Shown here: positions 49,116 through 60,850 of the stretch, piece by piece
Layout of the letters: each line of letters opens with the position of its first letter
How positions within the stretch are numbered: position 1 is the stretch's first letter
Assembly (NCBI GenBank): GCA_024036415.1
Contig: JAMWET010003607.1
Location: 171,501-235,500 of the forward strand
Direction: 5' to 3'
DNA from: Prochilodus magdalenae
Lineage: Eukaryota > Chordata > Actinopteri > Characiformes > Prochilodontidae
DNA length: 64,000 nt
Program-made: the position numbers and the translations under genes
The notes under the pieces: generated by a model
The model's database searches: none
Told to the model about the DNA's origin: nothing
What the model saw: only the letters and a program-made list of their open reading frames with translations

Positions 49116-51378
49116 CTTGACTTAACTGGCTGGGCCGGTTCTAGATATTTGATACTAATAGAGAACGTTCTTACTTAACCTTAACATAACCAGCCAAACT
49201 CCCTGATCAACCGAGATGACGGAGCAGCAGAGGTCCAGTAAATAGAACTTATTCTCCAAATGCAGCTTCACCTGTACTACAAACTTGAGGATAATGGGGC
49301 TATAAAGACCTGCGGGCTGTGAGGGACAGGATCCATAGATTGAGAAGAGGTGGTACAGTGCAGTGATGGTCTCGTTCCATGTGTGGAAAATGGATCCAGA
49401 GCAGATGTTAATGCCTGGCTAAAAGGAGTGACTGCATTTGGGCGTGCCAAAGACCACAGTGTGAAGGTAGTAGCTGAATCTGCAGGTGTATGGAAGTTTA
49501 AAGTCATACGGATGTGCCAGCAGTCTACAGGGAATTCTCCTTGGAATGGTGTAAGCAAAGGCATCCACCAAATCTGGACCAACTGGGCCATACTTTGATG
49601 TAAGAGTGTCTGAACATGTGGCCAGTACATGCCCAATCCATCACAGCTGTTATTGGTGCTCACAGAGGGATTACACACCAGTAGGTCTGGTTCAGTGTAG
49701 GAACCTGTGGAGCTCTGAGGTGGGAAAGGCTGGTGATGTGCCTCACAGCCACAACACACACAAACAAACGACACCAGAGCTGTCTAAAAATCCTCTACTT
49801 TATTCAAGATAAATGTTTTTTGTAAAACATTCAATAAAAAAATGTCATTGCTTATTGCTTATTCATTAATCTAGTTCTTGATCTTATGCATACTCCCCCC
49901 AAAGCACTCTCACTTTTAATACACCGCGAGATAATTAGACAGTTTTCTAATAGTCCTATATATAAAAACAGAACGAAGTAAAAGAAGTCAAAACCGATAA
50001 ATTAACCCACACCCTTTGCCTTGCTTTGTTAAACAGATCCGAGTGCAATCAAAGCGATAGTGTGGGCGAAAAAGCGCTCTACCCAAACACAGACCACTGG
50101 CTCACTTTGCTTCTTCAGTTTTGCACTGTATACAACCAAATCATGGAAGTGTATTAGCCTGGATCACACAGAAGGAGATGTGTAATGCTAACTCTCGCTC
50201 TCTATTAGCTTACTAGCCTCTTAGCACCAGTGCTAAAGCCAAAGAAGCAAACCCTGGACACTGAACGTGTCCTGGCTGATCGACCACATTGGTGAGAGAG
50301 TGGAAAGCGGTGGGAATCCGTTTTTTCGTTTGCCATTTTTCCCTCCAAACTATCGCTTTAATCCTCAGCCTGTGTGCAATCTCGGAGGCTGCTGATGGTT
50401 CGCTAACTCCGTACGAAACGCGTACATTCTTCTTTAAGGAAACTGTGTACAAGGCAGTATTTGATGGTGAACGATGTTGAGGAGGTGGAGGGTGCGTCGA
50501 AGCTTTTCGAAGCAGAATCAGTGGCCGATAAAACAATAAATAAATAAATAAATAAGTAGATGATCATAAATTAGTCAATAAATTAAAACAGATCTGTACA
50601 AAATGGTGCTTAAAGTGAGAGTGTCGTGTGTGGTTTTCTAAGTAGTGCACCTGGACAGGTGAGCGGGCTGCCGGAAAGGGGAGGGGTTAAAATGGTAGTC
50701 AGCTGCTGACTCTTTCCTCCAAATTCTGAAGGTTCCTTCTTTACTTTTAGCACTGCGGCTACGAGGCTAATGTGGCTAACAAGCCATACGAGTTATACCC
50801 CACCGATTAGCGCCATGCCTGAATTATCACGCCATGTGTCTGTTCTAACAGGTTGTGGTTTCTGATCCTGCATGAGCAGGTTCATACATTCAGGCATGAT
50901 GCTGACTGGTGGCTACCTGATGGTAGCTGCTTTAGCCTCGTGCGCTAACCTAAGATCAGACCCCAAGCTGATCGACTGTGTGAATCTGATTATGAACTAT
51001 CACTTTAATCCTCTTCCCTCTCTCCAGCAGCCTGTCAGACCTTTTCCTGGCAGTGGAGACGTTGCTCGAACTCAGCGTCAAAAAAGAATAGAAAGAAGCG
51101 CAAGCAGCAGCAGCAACGACAGACGGACTAAAGAAACCGCACTACCTGCATATAAAGTATATTGACGTTTATGGTTGAGTAATAGTTACCGCATGGCAAA
51201 GTTTCAGTCGAGCCTCGTGAGCGTTCGGTGCGAATGACTCAGTGTGAACGTGTGTGTGTGTGGGCTGTTGTACATTCATGGTGAAAGGGGGTTTCGGGGT
51301 GCAGGTGCGTTCTGTCCTGCTGGGCTTTGGGGCGTTTTGTTTTCTGGGGAAGACTTGGGGCCGCTGATCCCCCACCCC
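49116..51378. other. gng13 3' flank and intergenic sequence
   Basis: The gng13 3' UTR lies in the upper part; its end was not identified. Frames at 49277-49774 (-) and 50213-50536 (-) have no recognisable domain. (TAAA)n occurs near 50537-50560. Confidence 0.4.
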
Positions 51379-54300
51379 CTAAAGAATCACGCACTTCCCC
51401 TTCTCCACCCAGGGGTTATTCTTCATCAGCTCCGGGTTCAGGAACGGGTCTTCGGGAACGCACTCCTCGATCCACTTCACCAGGCTGAGGGACAGAAGGA
51501 GAACATCACATCAGCCGACAATTACGGACAATAGGATAGCTGCACTCTTAGAAAAGGGTGGGGATTGCGGGGGGATGTTTAAAGGGGAATTCCACCAAAA
51601 TTCCAGCATAATTCACTGTTTTAGAGGTAAACTTTAGTCAGTTATGCTAAACTGATTTAATTGCATATTTGCATATATGCATTCTGCCCAGTGTTAGACG
51701 GTGTCAGGCCTTCACATCCGGGCGCTTCTCTCCTGCTCTCTGTGATATATATATAGCCTAATTCCCAATAAATCTGTTATCATTTACACCATGTTTAACG
51801 GCAGAAACATGGAAGTGCAGTTTAGCACAGCTTGATCTGATTTTCTTTAAGAAAATATTAAAGATTTGTATTCTCACAGACTATTAACCCGTTTCCGTGA
51901 CAGCCGCTCCTCTTCAGACCAGTTGGGCTTGACAGCTGTTTTTGAAACTGTGTTATCTTACAGAGAGACGTACGTGAAACTGAAAATGTCTACATTTTTA
52001 TGGAAATCTCTGGATTTCTGTGAGGCAGCTATGAGCAGCTTTTGTACCAGTTCCAAAAAACACTTCTCCCCTCCAGATGAGGACTGAATGAGCTGCCCCG
52101 CCTCTTTGCTCCTCCCTGAACAGAGCAGACACAGAGAGAGAGTGGCTGCGTGGCTAAGGTGTGTCTAATAGTCGTTAGATTTGTCGACAGGTGCTAGAGG
52201 AGAGGGTGTTAAACCTAGCTCCACTAAAACATCACAACCCAAACAAACCCCACCGTTTCCTTTAGCCTGCTAAGCTAACACTCACTGCTAGTAAAGCTGA
52301 GCCTAATATGAAACACCTCCAGCATGTGGGAGTTGGTCTGAAGCTCATGACGCTGACTCATCAGATTTGGCAAATCCAAATGAAAACACTGGACAGATCC
52401 ACGCAGATCAAAATAGATGGAGAAGGAGCTCCTGGGAGGAGGACTGCGGAGCTTTCGGGAATAAAATAAAACCCACTCATTAATTCAGAGTTATTTCAGT
52501 TCAGGTGGATCTAATATTGAACCTTATTCTGCTGAACAGCCGCATGGGTGATTAATAAACTCGTGTATAAACACACGCAATAATTGTCATTTAGTATTAA
52601 TACAGTTAAAAACTTAACATAAATATAGTTCATTAATTAGCATGAATACAGGTAATACATTAGCATTAACACAGCTAATACTAGAGGTGTCAGCGTTAAC
52701 GCATGCGATTAATCTGGAAACTTTCACACTCAAATTTTTTTTACAGAAATGAATTGGTTTGGGCCCAACTGCCTCCCGCACATCACCACCTTTAAGGACA
52801 GTTATTATTACAAGAATTCATAAATTGCATGCTGGTGAAATGGCAAAGGAAACAGAGGTGGGACGAGTTACATGTGTTACACTGACTGGAGACCATTGAT
52901 TGGACGTTGGTAAGCAACCATAACTACCTTGGTGTAACGGCACACCTAATCGATGGCATGTGTGGTGAAAACACAGGAAAGGCATTTTGCTGAAGCTGGC
53001 TCTAGGCGGTTTCTTGAAGTTGCGTGGGAGGTAACGGGCAGTCACCACTATAGGAACAGAGTCTGCGCAGTATGATCACGGTAGCAAGGAATCTAACGAG
53101 GTAGCACAAGGAATCACAATGTTCGATACCTGCAGTTCATTCATTGGATGTTGTAGGCAGATAATCTTATTCCTAAGGGTGAAAATACACACCCTAAATC
53201 TTTTTACTCCTCACTACTGTAATTATGTGGTGAATCTAATTCAGAAATGTATCAGAACTTGCTAAGCCTGCAGTGGATGTTTTATAATATAAGAATCTAA
53301 TTCAGAAATTATCAGAACTTGCCGTGATTTTATAATAAAGAAGAACGATTCTAACCCGTTTTCATGCATTTTGTTCAGGGTTTTTCCGGCTCCTCTGGAC
53401 TCCCAGAGGTCATAATGGATGACGTCACACCCACATGTCCCCAGTCGTCCAATCAACTCCAATCTAGGTCTCCTGAGTTTTAGCCCAGCTGTGTCAAATT
53501 TAGCTCCCGCATATATGCTTCCCACAAACACTTCCTTATTGCAGGTCGTTTGATCGTTTGATCTACTCTCGCTATTGACCTCTCTTTCCTCTGACCAATC
53601 TCTTTGCCTAGTCCTTCTACTCTCGTTACCTTGCTGCCTGACTACCCTGGTTCTGACCTTAGCCTGTCCCTTGACTCTGATCTTGCCCTTTTCCTCCTGT
53701 TTGTGTCCGTTCATGATTTGTTGCTGTGTTCAATTACCCGATTGTTAAATAAAGCCCATCTGACTTTTAGCTTTGTATTCATCGGTCCTGGTTCTTTGTC
53801 CCTGACACATTTATTCCAGCAACACATATGTATTTGTTTTATCTCCTGCCACGAATACACATAAATCCTAGTATTTTAAACTTGAGATTAATCCTTTTAT
53901 TATATTGCCTTGATTCATTTTTTTAGTCAATGAACACCACTAGCATTAACCCATTAGCATTAATACAGCTAATATGTTAGCTTTAATACAGTTCTAAACC
54001 CACACATTAATGAGAGCTGTGGTCCAGCTGTGTATTCTTGTATGTGTCTGATACCTGACTCTGTTTCTCTCACTCACACATAACGAGTCACCTGACCGTG
54101 TTTCATTCTCTCATATGTCTGCCTGGTCCTCTCGGCTTCTGTCTCTCTGTTATGTGTACACAGCCCGTGTTGCTCCACACTCAGCTGTAATGATGCTGTG
54201 AGATGGGCAGGTTTATTAAAGTCGTCTAATTTACCCCCGGTGAGTTTCAACTAACGAGCTGTGCTCTATGTGCTTCATTAACGAGGCTCCATCTCCCACC

Positions 54301-57300
54301 GGCCCAGCGCAGGGAGACAGACCACTCATCCATCAGTTCTGCTTCAGTCTAACCGAACAGTAAACAACCAGCGCAAACTCACAACACGGGAAACATCGAC
54401 GCTAGAGCTGCGCCGCACTAATGCAGCTCAGCATCACTGCTGTGTTAATATCAGTAGTAATCTGTATTAATGAAGATAATGGCATTAATAAAGGTATTAT
54501 TATTACTGTTATTACTGCTGTAATGATAATTAGTGTTGGCTCACTGTTTATGTTACACTGTTGTTGATTTGTGTTTTCTTTGGGTAGTCATGAAGTAAAT
54601 TCTCAGCCCAGAAGAACAACCACACTGCAGACGTTTGCACACCTGCTGTCTCACCTGAACACTCACCTGGGATCTGCTGCCTCTTGCATCACATCATAAC
54701 ATAGCATAACTGCTTATTTAGCATTTTGCTGTCCTGGAGTGGTTCAGGGGTTTGGACAGGAGAGAGCAGTTTGCGTGTTCATATCGGCAGCGTCTCATGT
54801 TACATAAATGAGGAACGAGGACAGTAAATCTATCTGGGGATGGCATCACTGGACGGAAACAGCATCAATCCAATCAATCACGGCCAGATTAGTGGAAATT
54901 CTAAAGCAGCCAGCGAAGCGTAAAGGCAGCTATAACAGGGCTGCATTATAGGTTGAGCTAAAAGTAAGCTTTTGTTGAAAGGAGCGCTGAGGAGATGTAA
55001 CACTAAGGGTTACTGTTTCTGCACCACAAGCTAGTTCTAATGGTACGCTTAGCATCTACTGGAGTTAGCGTGCTAACCAGCAAGCCCGGGCTCTCCTGTC
55101 TCGTAATACCACTCTGTACCTGAAGAGGTGATAGTGAGTCACTGTAGCGCTGTAGTAGTGGAATCAGTCCAACACGAGAGAATGAAAACGTCATGCTGCT
55201 GCCCTGACGGCTTATTCTAACTTCTTGGGAAAATCTGGGAATCCTGGAAATATTAAGTTTTCTTTGGGGGACTATTTTACAGCACAGCCCCCTGCAGCAT
55301 GTATCCCTCATCCATCAATGGAGTTTAAGACTGAACCCTTCTCCAAACTATCATAAACAGCGTATCAGGCAGTGTATTCATAACCATCTCATGTACCTTG
55401 ATCACAATGATTCATCGCACTTCATGACACTTCAGCCCACATGCGCAAAACACCATAGTTTAATAACATCGACTTTATAAACTATCTAGAGGATTTGGCT
55501 GTGTTTTATTGATCACACTGTCACACAGATGCACACCTGTTTCACATCTGAAGGAAAAGCTCAGATGTAGATCATGGTTACCTGCTGGGTGAACATAGTC
55601 CATGTAAGCAGCCTTCAAATAAAGTGTTATCAGAAACTTTGTCATTGGTATAAATAGAAAAAATAAAATAAACTAACATTAAAAAATGCTGATTTTTAAT
55701 TTACAAATTCATTGGTTGCTCATTAGCTCATGAGCTCTGCTCATTCACTCCTGGCTCTAGCCGCACCGGCCCCATTCGGATAACTGGAGCGAGTGGACTG
55801 TCCCTTTAAAACAACAGCTACAAAACATCAACCGAAGTCCTTCATGCATATCTTGGAGTGACGTTCTGACACGCTGCTGGGCTTTATCCTGACATAACCC
55901 CCCGCAGCTCCCCCTGCAACGCTCTGAGCAGGAACTGAGTGCGCTCAGTGGACCTGCAAGTGCTTTTAGTGTAAGAACAGAGAGAGCATAATCGATTCCC
56001 CATAGACTTCCTGCCAACACGGCTGATTAGGAGAGGATTACACAGCAGCAGGAGTGTTAAGACATGTCATCTTTTAAAGTGATAGTTCAGCTAAAGAACC
56101 CACCACCCTCATACCCGCATCTATAGTTTAGCTCTGGGAGTCACTACGAGCGGTAATGAACACAGATACTCCACCAGTAAGCACTGAGTGAGTAAAGGCA
56201 TACCCAAAGAAAACGGTGGCGCTGTTCCCACATACACTATATTGCCATAAGGATTGGCTTGTCTGCCTTTACATACATATGAACTTGAGTGACATCCCAT
56301 TCTTAATCCATAGGGTTTAATATGATGTCGGCCCACCCTCTGTAGTTAGAACAGATTCAACTCTTCTGGGAAGGTGTAGGAATGTGTTTATGAGAATTCC
56401 TGACCAGTCTTCCCGAAGCACATTTGTGAGGTCAGACACTGATGTTGGACGAGAAGGCCTGGCTCTCAGTCTCCGCTCGAATTCATCCCAAAGGTGTTCT
56501 GTCGGGCTGAGGTCAGGACTCTGTGCAGGCCAGTCAAGTTCCTCCACACCAGACTCGCTCATCCATGTCTTTATGGAGCTTGCTTTGTGCACTGGGTGAT
56601 GTGCAGTCATGTTGGAACAGGAAGGGGCCGTCCCCAAAATGTTCACACAAAGTTGGGAGCATGAAATAGTCCAGAGTCTCTGGGTCTGCTGGAGCATTAA
56701 GAGTTCCTTTCACTGGAACTGAGGGGCCGAGCCCACCTCCTGAAACACAACCCCGCACCATATTCCCCCCTCTACCAAACTTTACACTTGGCACAGTGCA
56801 GTCAGATAAACAACGTTCTCCTGTCGACTGTGGAATATTTAGTAGTGAGGAAATTTCATGACTGGACTTGTTGCACAGGTGGCATCCTATCACGGTACGA
56901 CGCTGGAATACACTGAGCTCCTGAGAGCGACCCATTCTCTTACTAATGTGTGTTGAAGCAGTCTGCATGTCTAGGTGCTTGGTTTTATACACCTGTGGCC
57001 ATGGAAGTAATGGGAACACCTGAATTCAATGATTTGCACCAGGGAGGGAATACCTTTGGTGAAATAGTGTACGTCAGGCTACCTTCATGAGCAGGCTCTT
57101 ATCTGAAAGGCAGAACCTCACACATTTTTCCCAGTCAGGATGACTGTATGAGTTACTGACACAGAGAGTAATGCAGGGAGGAATGGAGGAGGTTATTTCC
57201 GCATGACTCATGGATCTCTAAACTGATCACTGCCTGTTCCTCTGCCTGCTTCACCTTACAGATACACCTGAGCCGCAGCACAAGCCACATCATACAGATC

Positions 57301-57673
57301 TGCCAGCGCTCGCTCATTCAGTGCTGCCACGGAGACCAGATCATGAAACGATTGCAGGAATCAAATCCTGAGATTTCAGATCTACTAACAGAATAGTGTG
57401 TCGCGGTACTGCTGAAATATCGATGCAATTACAAGATATAAAAACCCGGACGTGTGTTCTTACGGTGTTAATGAGTTAACAACATTATGTTATCACCATT
57501 ATCGCTATTCACATGTCTACATACGAACAATGCAGTGTAGCGACTAAATGCAGCTACACAAGCAACTAAAGAGTCCCTTAAATGTATTTTCTCTGTTAAA
57601 AAACTGCAGTACTGTAAGATAAGCCAGTATAAGACCGCTAGTAATATGCTCATGTTTTGATTGCTACCTAGCG

Positions 57674-57741
<68 letters not shown>

Positions 57742-58340
57742 TTAATGGCATTTATAGCTGACACGACCAGAGCAACTTACAAGGTTAATCATATTACAGA
57801 TAGGCCAATGTAGCGTCAGGGGTCTTGCCCAAGGACTCTTATTGGTGTATCACAGCATAGTCACACAGACTAGATTACGACCCCACCCTCCCACATGTGG
57901 TGATGGCTCCCTGGTAGGTAGTGGTGTTATCTGCTGCGCTACACCAACCACCTATATAAAGTAATAAAGTTTTTTTTCTCCTAATAACTGCGTTGGAGAA
58001 GAAGTCTATCTGTGTTTATATTCTGGTTATACTGTACAACCCTGTATTAGTTTAATGACAATAAAGTTGAACTAAAATGAGTGTAGAACTCTTCAGCTAC
58101 ATTAGCTTCGTAAAACTAAGGGAGCAAACTTCAGTCACCCTGTCTTGGCAGTCCGAGTACGTTTGGAGGAAGAGAGGCAACTAAAACAATCTGATGTTGG
58201 CGAGATGAGTAAAGAAGTGTGATGGAGTGTGCGAGAACGTACTCAGTGACTGTCTTGGAGGATTTCTCTCGTTTAAATGCCAGCTGGTACTTCAGGCTCT
58301 CCACCTCCTTCTTCATCTGGGGCAGGTCCATCTCATCCAT
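51379..58340 (-). CDS. gng13: GNG13, G-protein gamma-13 subunit, complete, 2 coding exons
   Basis: Gamma-13 pairs with a G-beta subunit and acts at the membrane in taste, olfactory and retinal bipolar cell signalling in vertebrates. Coding exons on the minus strand are 58340-58243 and 51484-51379, with donor GTACGT and acceptor CCCTCAG, joined in phase. The protein has 67 aa, the same as the human length. It opens MDEMDLPQMKKEVESLKYQL, followed by AFKREKSSKTVTDLVKWIEE, has the family signature DPFLNPELMKNNPWVEKGK, and ends in CVIL. That is a CaaX box whose final leucine predicts geranylgeranylation. The single coding intron is about 6.76 kb and contains a Tc1-like element and a SINE-like copy. 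Fish often have two gng13 paralogues; which one this is cannot be told here. Confidence 0.97.
51540..53230. other. gng13 intron, nothing firmly recognised
   Basis: A block at about 51580-51740 (AAAGGGGAATTCCACCAAAA) resembles a common fish interspersed repeat from memory, but no copy is present elsewhere in the window to confirm it. No exon was seen. Confidence 0.35.
53420..53810 (+). mobile_element. Possible LTR-like or non-autonomous retroelement fragment
   Basis: A pyrimidine-rich segment with repeated TGACC/CTGACT words, TTAAATAAAGCCCATCTGAC and an end near GTTCTTTGTCCCTGACAC. A segment of similar style lies reversed at 60370-60850. It could be an old solo LTR. No internal coding region or target duplication was found. 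Confidence 0.35.
53811..54979. other. gng13 intron, nothing recognised
   Basis: No exon, RNA gene or clear repeat. Confidence 0.45.
54980..55240 (+). mobile_element. Dispersed repeat family C, copy 2
   Basis: It matches 29160-29440 over the region around TCTCGTAATACCACTCTGTA and GAAGAGGTGATAG. It is joined directly to a family A fragment at 55230-55400. Confidence 0.7.
55230..55400 (+). mobile_element. Dispersed repeat family A, partial copy
   Basis: It contains TTTTCTTTGGGGGACTATTT, CCTGCAGCATGTATCCCTCA and TATTCATAACCATCTCATGT. It is shorter than the copies at 2170 and 16450. Confidence 0.8.
56233..57071 (-). mobile_element. Tc1-like DNA transposon, internally deleted, with inverted ends and TA target duplication
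   Basis: The left end reads TA-CACTATATTGCCATAAGG at 56233. The right end read inward is TA-CACTATTTCACCAAAGGT, ending at 57071. These are matching inverted termini with TA on both sides, the hallmark of Tc1/mariner insertion. The minus strand encodes a start region (HISKRMGRSQELSVFQRRT), then jumps to GRGGNMVRGCVSGGGLGP. After a frameshift between about 56530 and 56700 it reads DWPAQSPDLSPTEHLWDEFE and ends VESVLTTEGGPTSY. The N-terminal DNA-binding part and the first catalytic region are largely deleted. The element is about 840 bp and not autonomous. It lies in the gng13 intron. Confidence 0.92.
56317..57019 (-). pseudogene. Tc1-like transposase remnant (deleted and frameshifted)
   Basis: There are two overlapping minus-strand frames. 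57019-56534 carries the start and the middle block. 56697-56317 carries LCVNILGTAPSCSNMTAHHP and the C-terminal DLSPTEHLWDE block, with the third catalytic acidic residue. The family is normally around 340 aa; here a large internal segment is missing and a frameshift separates the rest. No active transposase can be made. Confidence 0.88.
57670..57740. repeat. (TA)n microsatellite at SINE tail
   Basis: A run of TA units with single C or G interruptions (TATATACATATATA, TATATGTATATA). It directly follows the 3' end of the SINE-like copy on the minus strand. Confidence 0.93.
57742..57953 (-). mobile_element. tRNA-derived SINE-like element
   Basis: On the minus strand the copy starts GGTGTAGCGCAGCAGATAAC, which fits a pol III A-box (TRGCNNAGY). 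GGTCGTAATCTAG, about 65 bases on, is a degraded B-box (GGTTCGANTCC). The body contains CACCAATAAGAGTCCTTGGG and ends TAAATGCCATTAAA before a TA-rich tail. It is about 210 bp, in the gng13 intron close to the first coding exon. Confidence 0.65.
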
Positions 58341-60365
58341 GGCTGCAGTGTGGATAGATCAACTCAGTCACAGCAAAACCTGGGAAACAAAACAAAAGAA
58401 ATTAGTCTGTACTTCTCAAAATAACAGAGTCCATAAATTGTATGGCATTACATGTGCCAATTTTTAATAATGCTGGATTCTAAAGACGCGTCTTTGTCCA
58501 AAAACACATTTATATTTTCATTCCAAGATGCTTCCCAAGTGAGGGAAGAGGAAAAGCACCAGAAGCCAGTTTCAGAGGCAGTATTCTGTTTTAGAAATAC
58601 TGCCGCCATGCTGGAATCTCCTGCAGTCAGGCTGATATGACTAGCTCTCTAATGACTCACTAACTGTGTTATTAAACTCTTAATTCTATAAATGTAGATC
58701 TGCAGAGTGCACCTCTTCCTATAGGCTGTATGGATGATTCTACTGAACCACAGTCAGACGTGAAACACATCCGGAAGTTTAACTGACATTGGACAGTAGA
58801 ATAAGACCCCTCAGACCCACACCGCCATCTCTGTTTAATTAATATCATTAATCCTTTCAAAACATTTTGAGTAGAACTTAAAATCGCTACACAGTATATG
58901 ACTAGCAAACACAGTTTTTGAAAAATCTACCTATTTTTTACTGAAACACAAAAAAGTATCTGAGCTCCAGCAGCAACCGTTCTTCAGTATTCCACACTGA
59001 TTTTCAGCCTTTGGGACACATTTACTAAAAAACAATGGGATTTAACCGCTCACCATGAGAGACAGGGATGTAATCTCACTAACGTGGCTACAACAAGGCT
59101 CCGCCCACAAACTAAAACCCTACTTCAATAGTGACATGGAAACGTGGGACAGTATTTTAAATAATATTTAAATTAAACTCATTTAAGGTCTAAATCTAGA
59201 TCTCAAAAGAAATCAGAAAGATCCTTGATAAAACAACATTGGACATAAATAAATAAATAAATCTAATTTTTAAAATAATTAATGACAGTTTTGGCTTCGA
59301 ACAAACATCCTTTTTCATAAAGCACTAAAAAAGGTTCTGAGGATCAGAGTTTCAGCAGTGAACTTTTTTTTTAACCGTGACATGAAAACATGGGAGAGCA
59401 TTTTAAAGAATGTTTAAATAAACTCAGCTTCAGAAGAAAGCAGAAGGATCTTTTTATAAAATCTGTATGTTTATGCAGATTCACCAGTATACCACTATCT
59501 GTCTTAGTCCTACACCACTGCTAACAGCTCCTTTCACAAAGTGATGCTGGTGAACAGGGAAGACCACCACACCGCCGTGATACCTACAGCATGTTTCTCA
59601 AAACGCTCACATTTCATACTCCTCTTGTCCACTAAACCACTCGCTCTCTCAGGACTAGGATTGATACATGTAAATGAGCCCTGCTGTAACTGGACGCCCT
59701 GTTTTAGCCTGGGCTTCATTCAAACAACCGTCCGCCGGCGCTGGGTCACAATATAACACCATACATTTTTCTAAACGTGTGCATGGTCAGTACTTATGAA
59801 CTCTGACCGTCAGCGTGCTTAATTATCAAGAGAGTCAGGTTCGTCCAGTTAGTACAGTATGTATGTTCTTACAGCTTCACTGTGTTGTTTACACTGTAGC
59901 ACTGCCGGTTCTTTGTTATCTGTTCTAGCTAGTCAAACGTGTTTTTTTTTTTTTTAAATACATATTGAGGCATATATAATGTGTCTCATGAAGATTTCCT
60001 GAAGCATCACAATAATAGATTTATTTATTGGGGTTTAAGAAAATATTGATTCAACTGAATATCATGTAACGTGAATCGGTTTGTGATGTGTTTAAACCCC
60101 TAACCACTAGAGGGCAGTGTTATAATCTAGTATAACACTGACACTAGACTCCATTAGACTCTAGCATAAGGCACAAGGGCGCACTGCTAAAATTAGCATT
60201 AGCAAGCCTAAGTGTGTGGTAGTGTTTTTATACTATGACAGGTTACATAAAATTACATGGAACAAAATAGCAATATATCACGTACGCTAATTCGAAACCT
60301 CTGTATCGTACAATATCGCCAGGTTCTTACCAAAACACAGTAGTAATATAGACTCATATAAATTG
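58341..60365. other. Upstream of gng13 coding start, nothing firmly recognised
   Basis: The gng13 promoter and any 5' UTR exon should lie here but were not identified. AT-rich sequence with a TTTTTTTTTTTT tract near 59942. No exon was seen. Confidence 0.45.
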
Positions 60366-60369
60366 TACA

Positions 60370-60850
60370 TATATAGATATAATATATTGTGATGCTGGAT
60401 TGACGAACCATACACACGCGAAGGTAAGATGTAACAAGAGTTTAATGCGGGGTCGTGAGTCAATTTTGCAAATAAACAGAATGGCAAAACCAGAGCGACC
60501 AAAACAGACAAGACCAGGTACGGCTTGGGGTCAAAACCAAGACAAGAAGAAATCTGGGGAACTAACAAGAGGATGAGGTGAAAGACGAAAACCGAAGAGC
60601 AGCAGAGAAAGTCAAACACTAAAATACCGATAACAATAGGAAAACCGCTCAGTAAGCAAAACCAGGGCCGGCAGTACTTTGGGAAGTGCTGTTGACAGGG
60701 ACAGGTATCTATACACACAACAAGTAAATGGAAGACAGGTGAGGTTAATCAGAATTCCGGTTAAATAGGGCGGGGACGTTGTTCCTAAAAGGTGGAGATA
60801 GCACTCGTCGTGTTGTAGTCAAGGAGCAGGGAATCATGGGGAGTGTAGGC
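60370..60850 (-). mobile_element. Possible retroelement fragment (minus orientation)
   Basis: On the minus strand it begins ACTCCCCATGATTCCCTGCT, passes through a long T-rich stretch (TCTTCTTGTCTTGGTTTTGA) and ends GCATTAAACTCTTGTTACAT then CGTCAATCCAGCATC. This arrangement resembles fish LTR-type or related non-autonomous elements from memory. No paired copy was seen to prove it. Confidence 0.35.

Noticed and set aside
49277..49774. 165-codon minus-strand ORF as a gene
   Set aside because: No domain or flanking exon signals. It may be a transposon relic, but I could not tie it to a family.
53262..53714. 150-codon minus-strand ORF
   Set aside because: It is antisense to a probable retroelement fragment and has no domain.
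57925..57953. A genuine tRNA gene
   Set aside because: Only an A-box-like head and a degraded B-box are present, with no cloverleaf. It is better explained as a tRNA-derived SINE.
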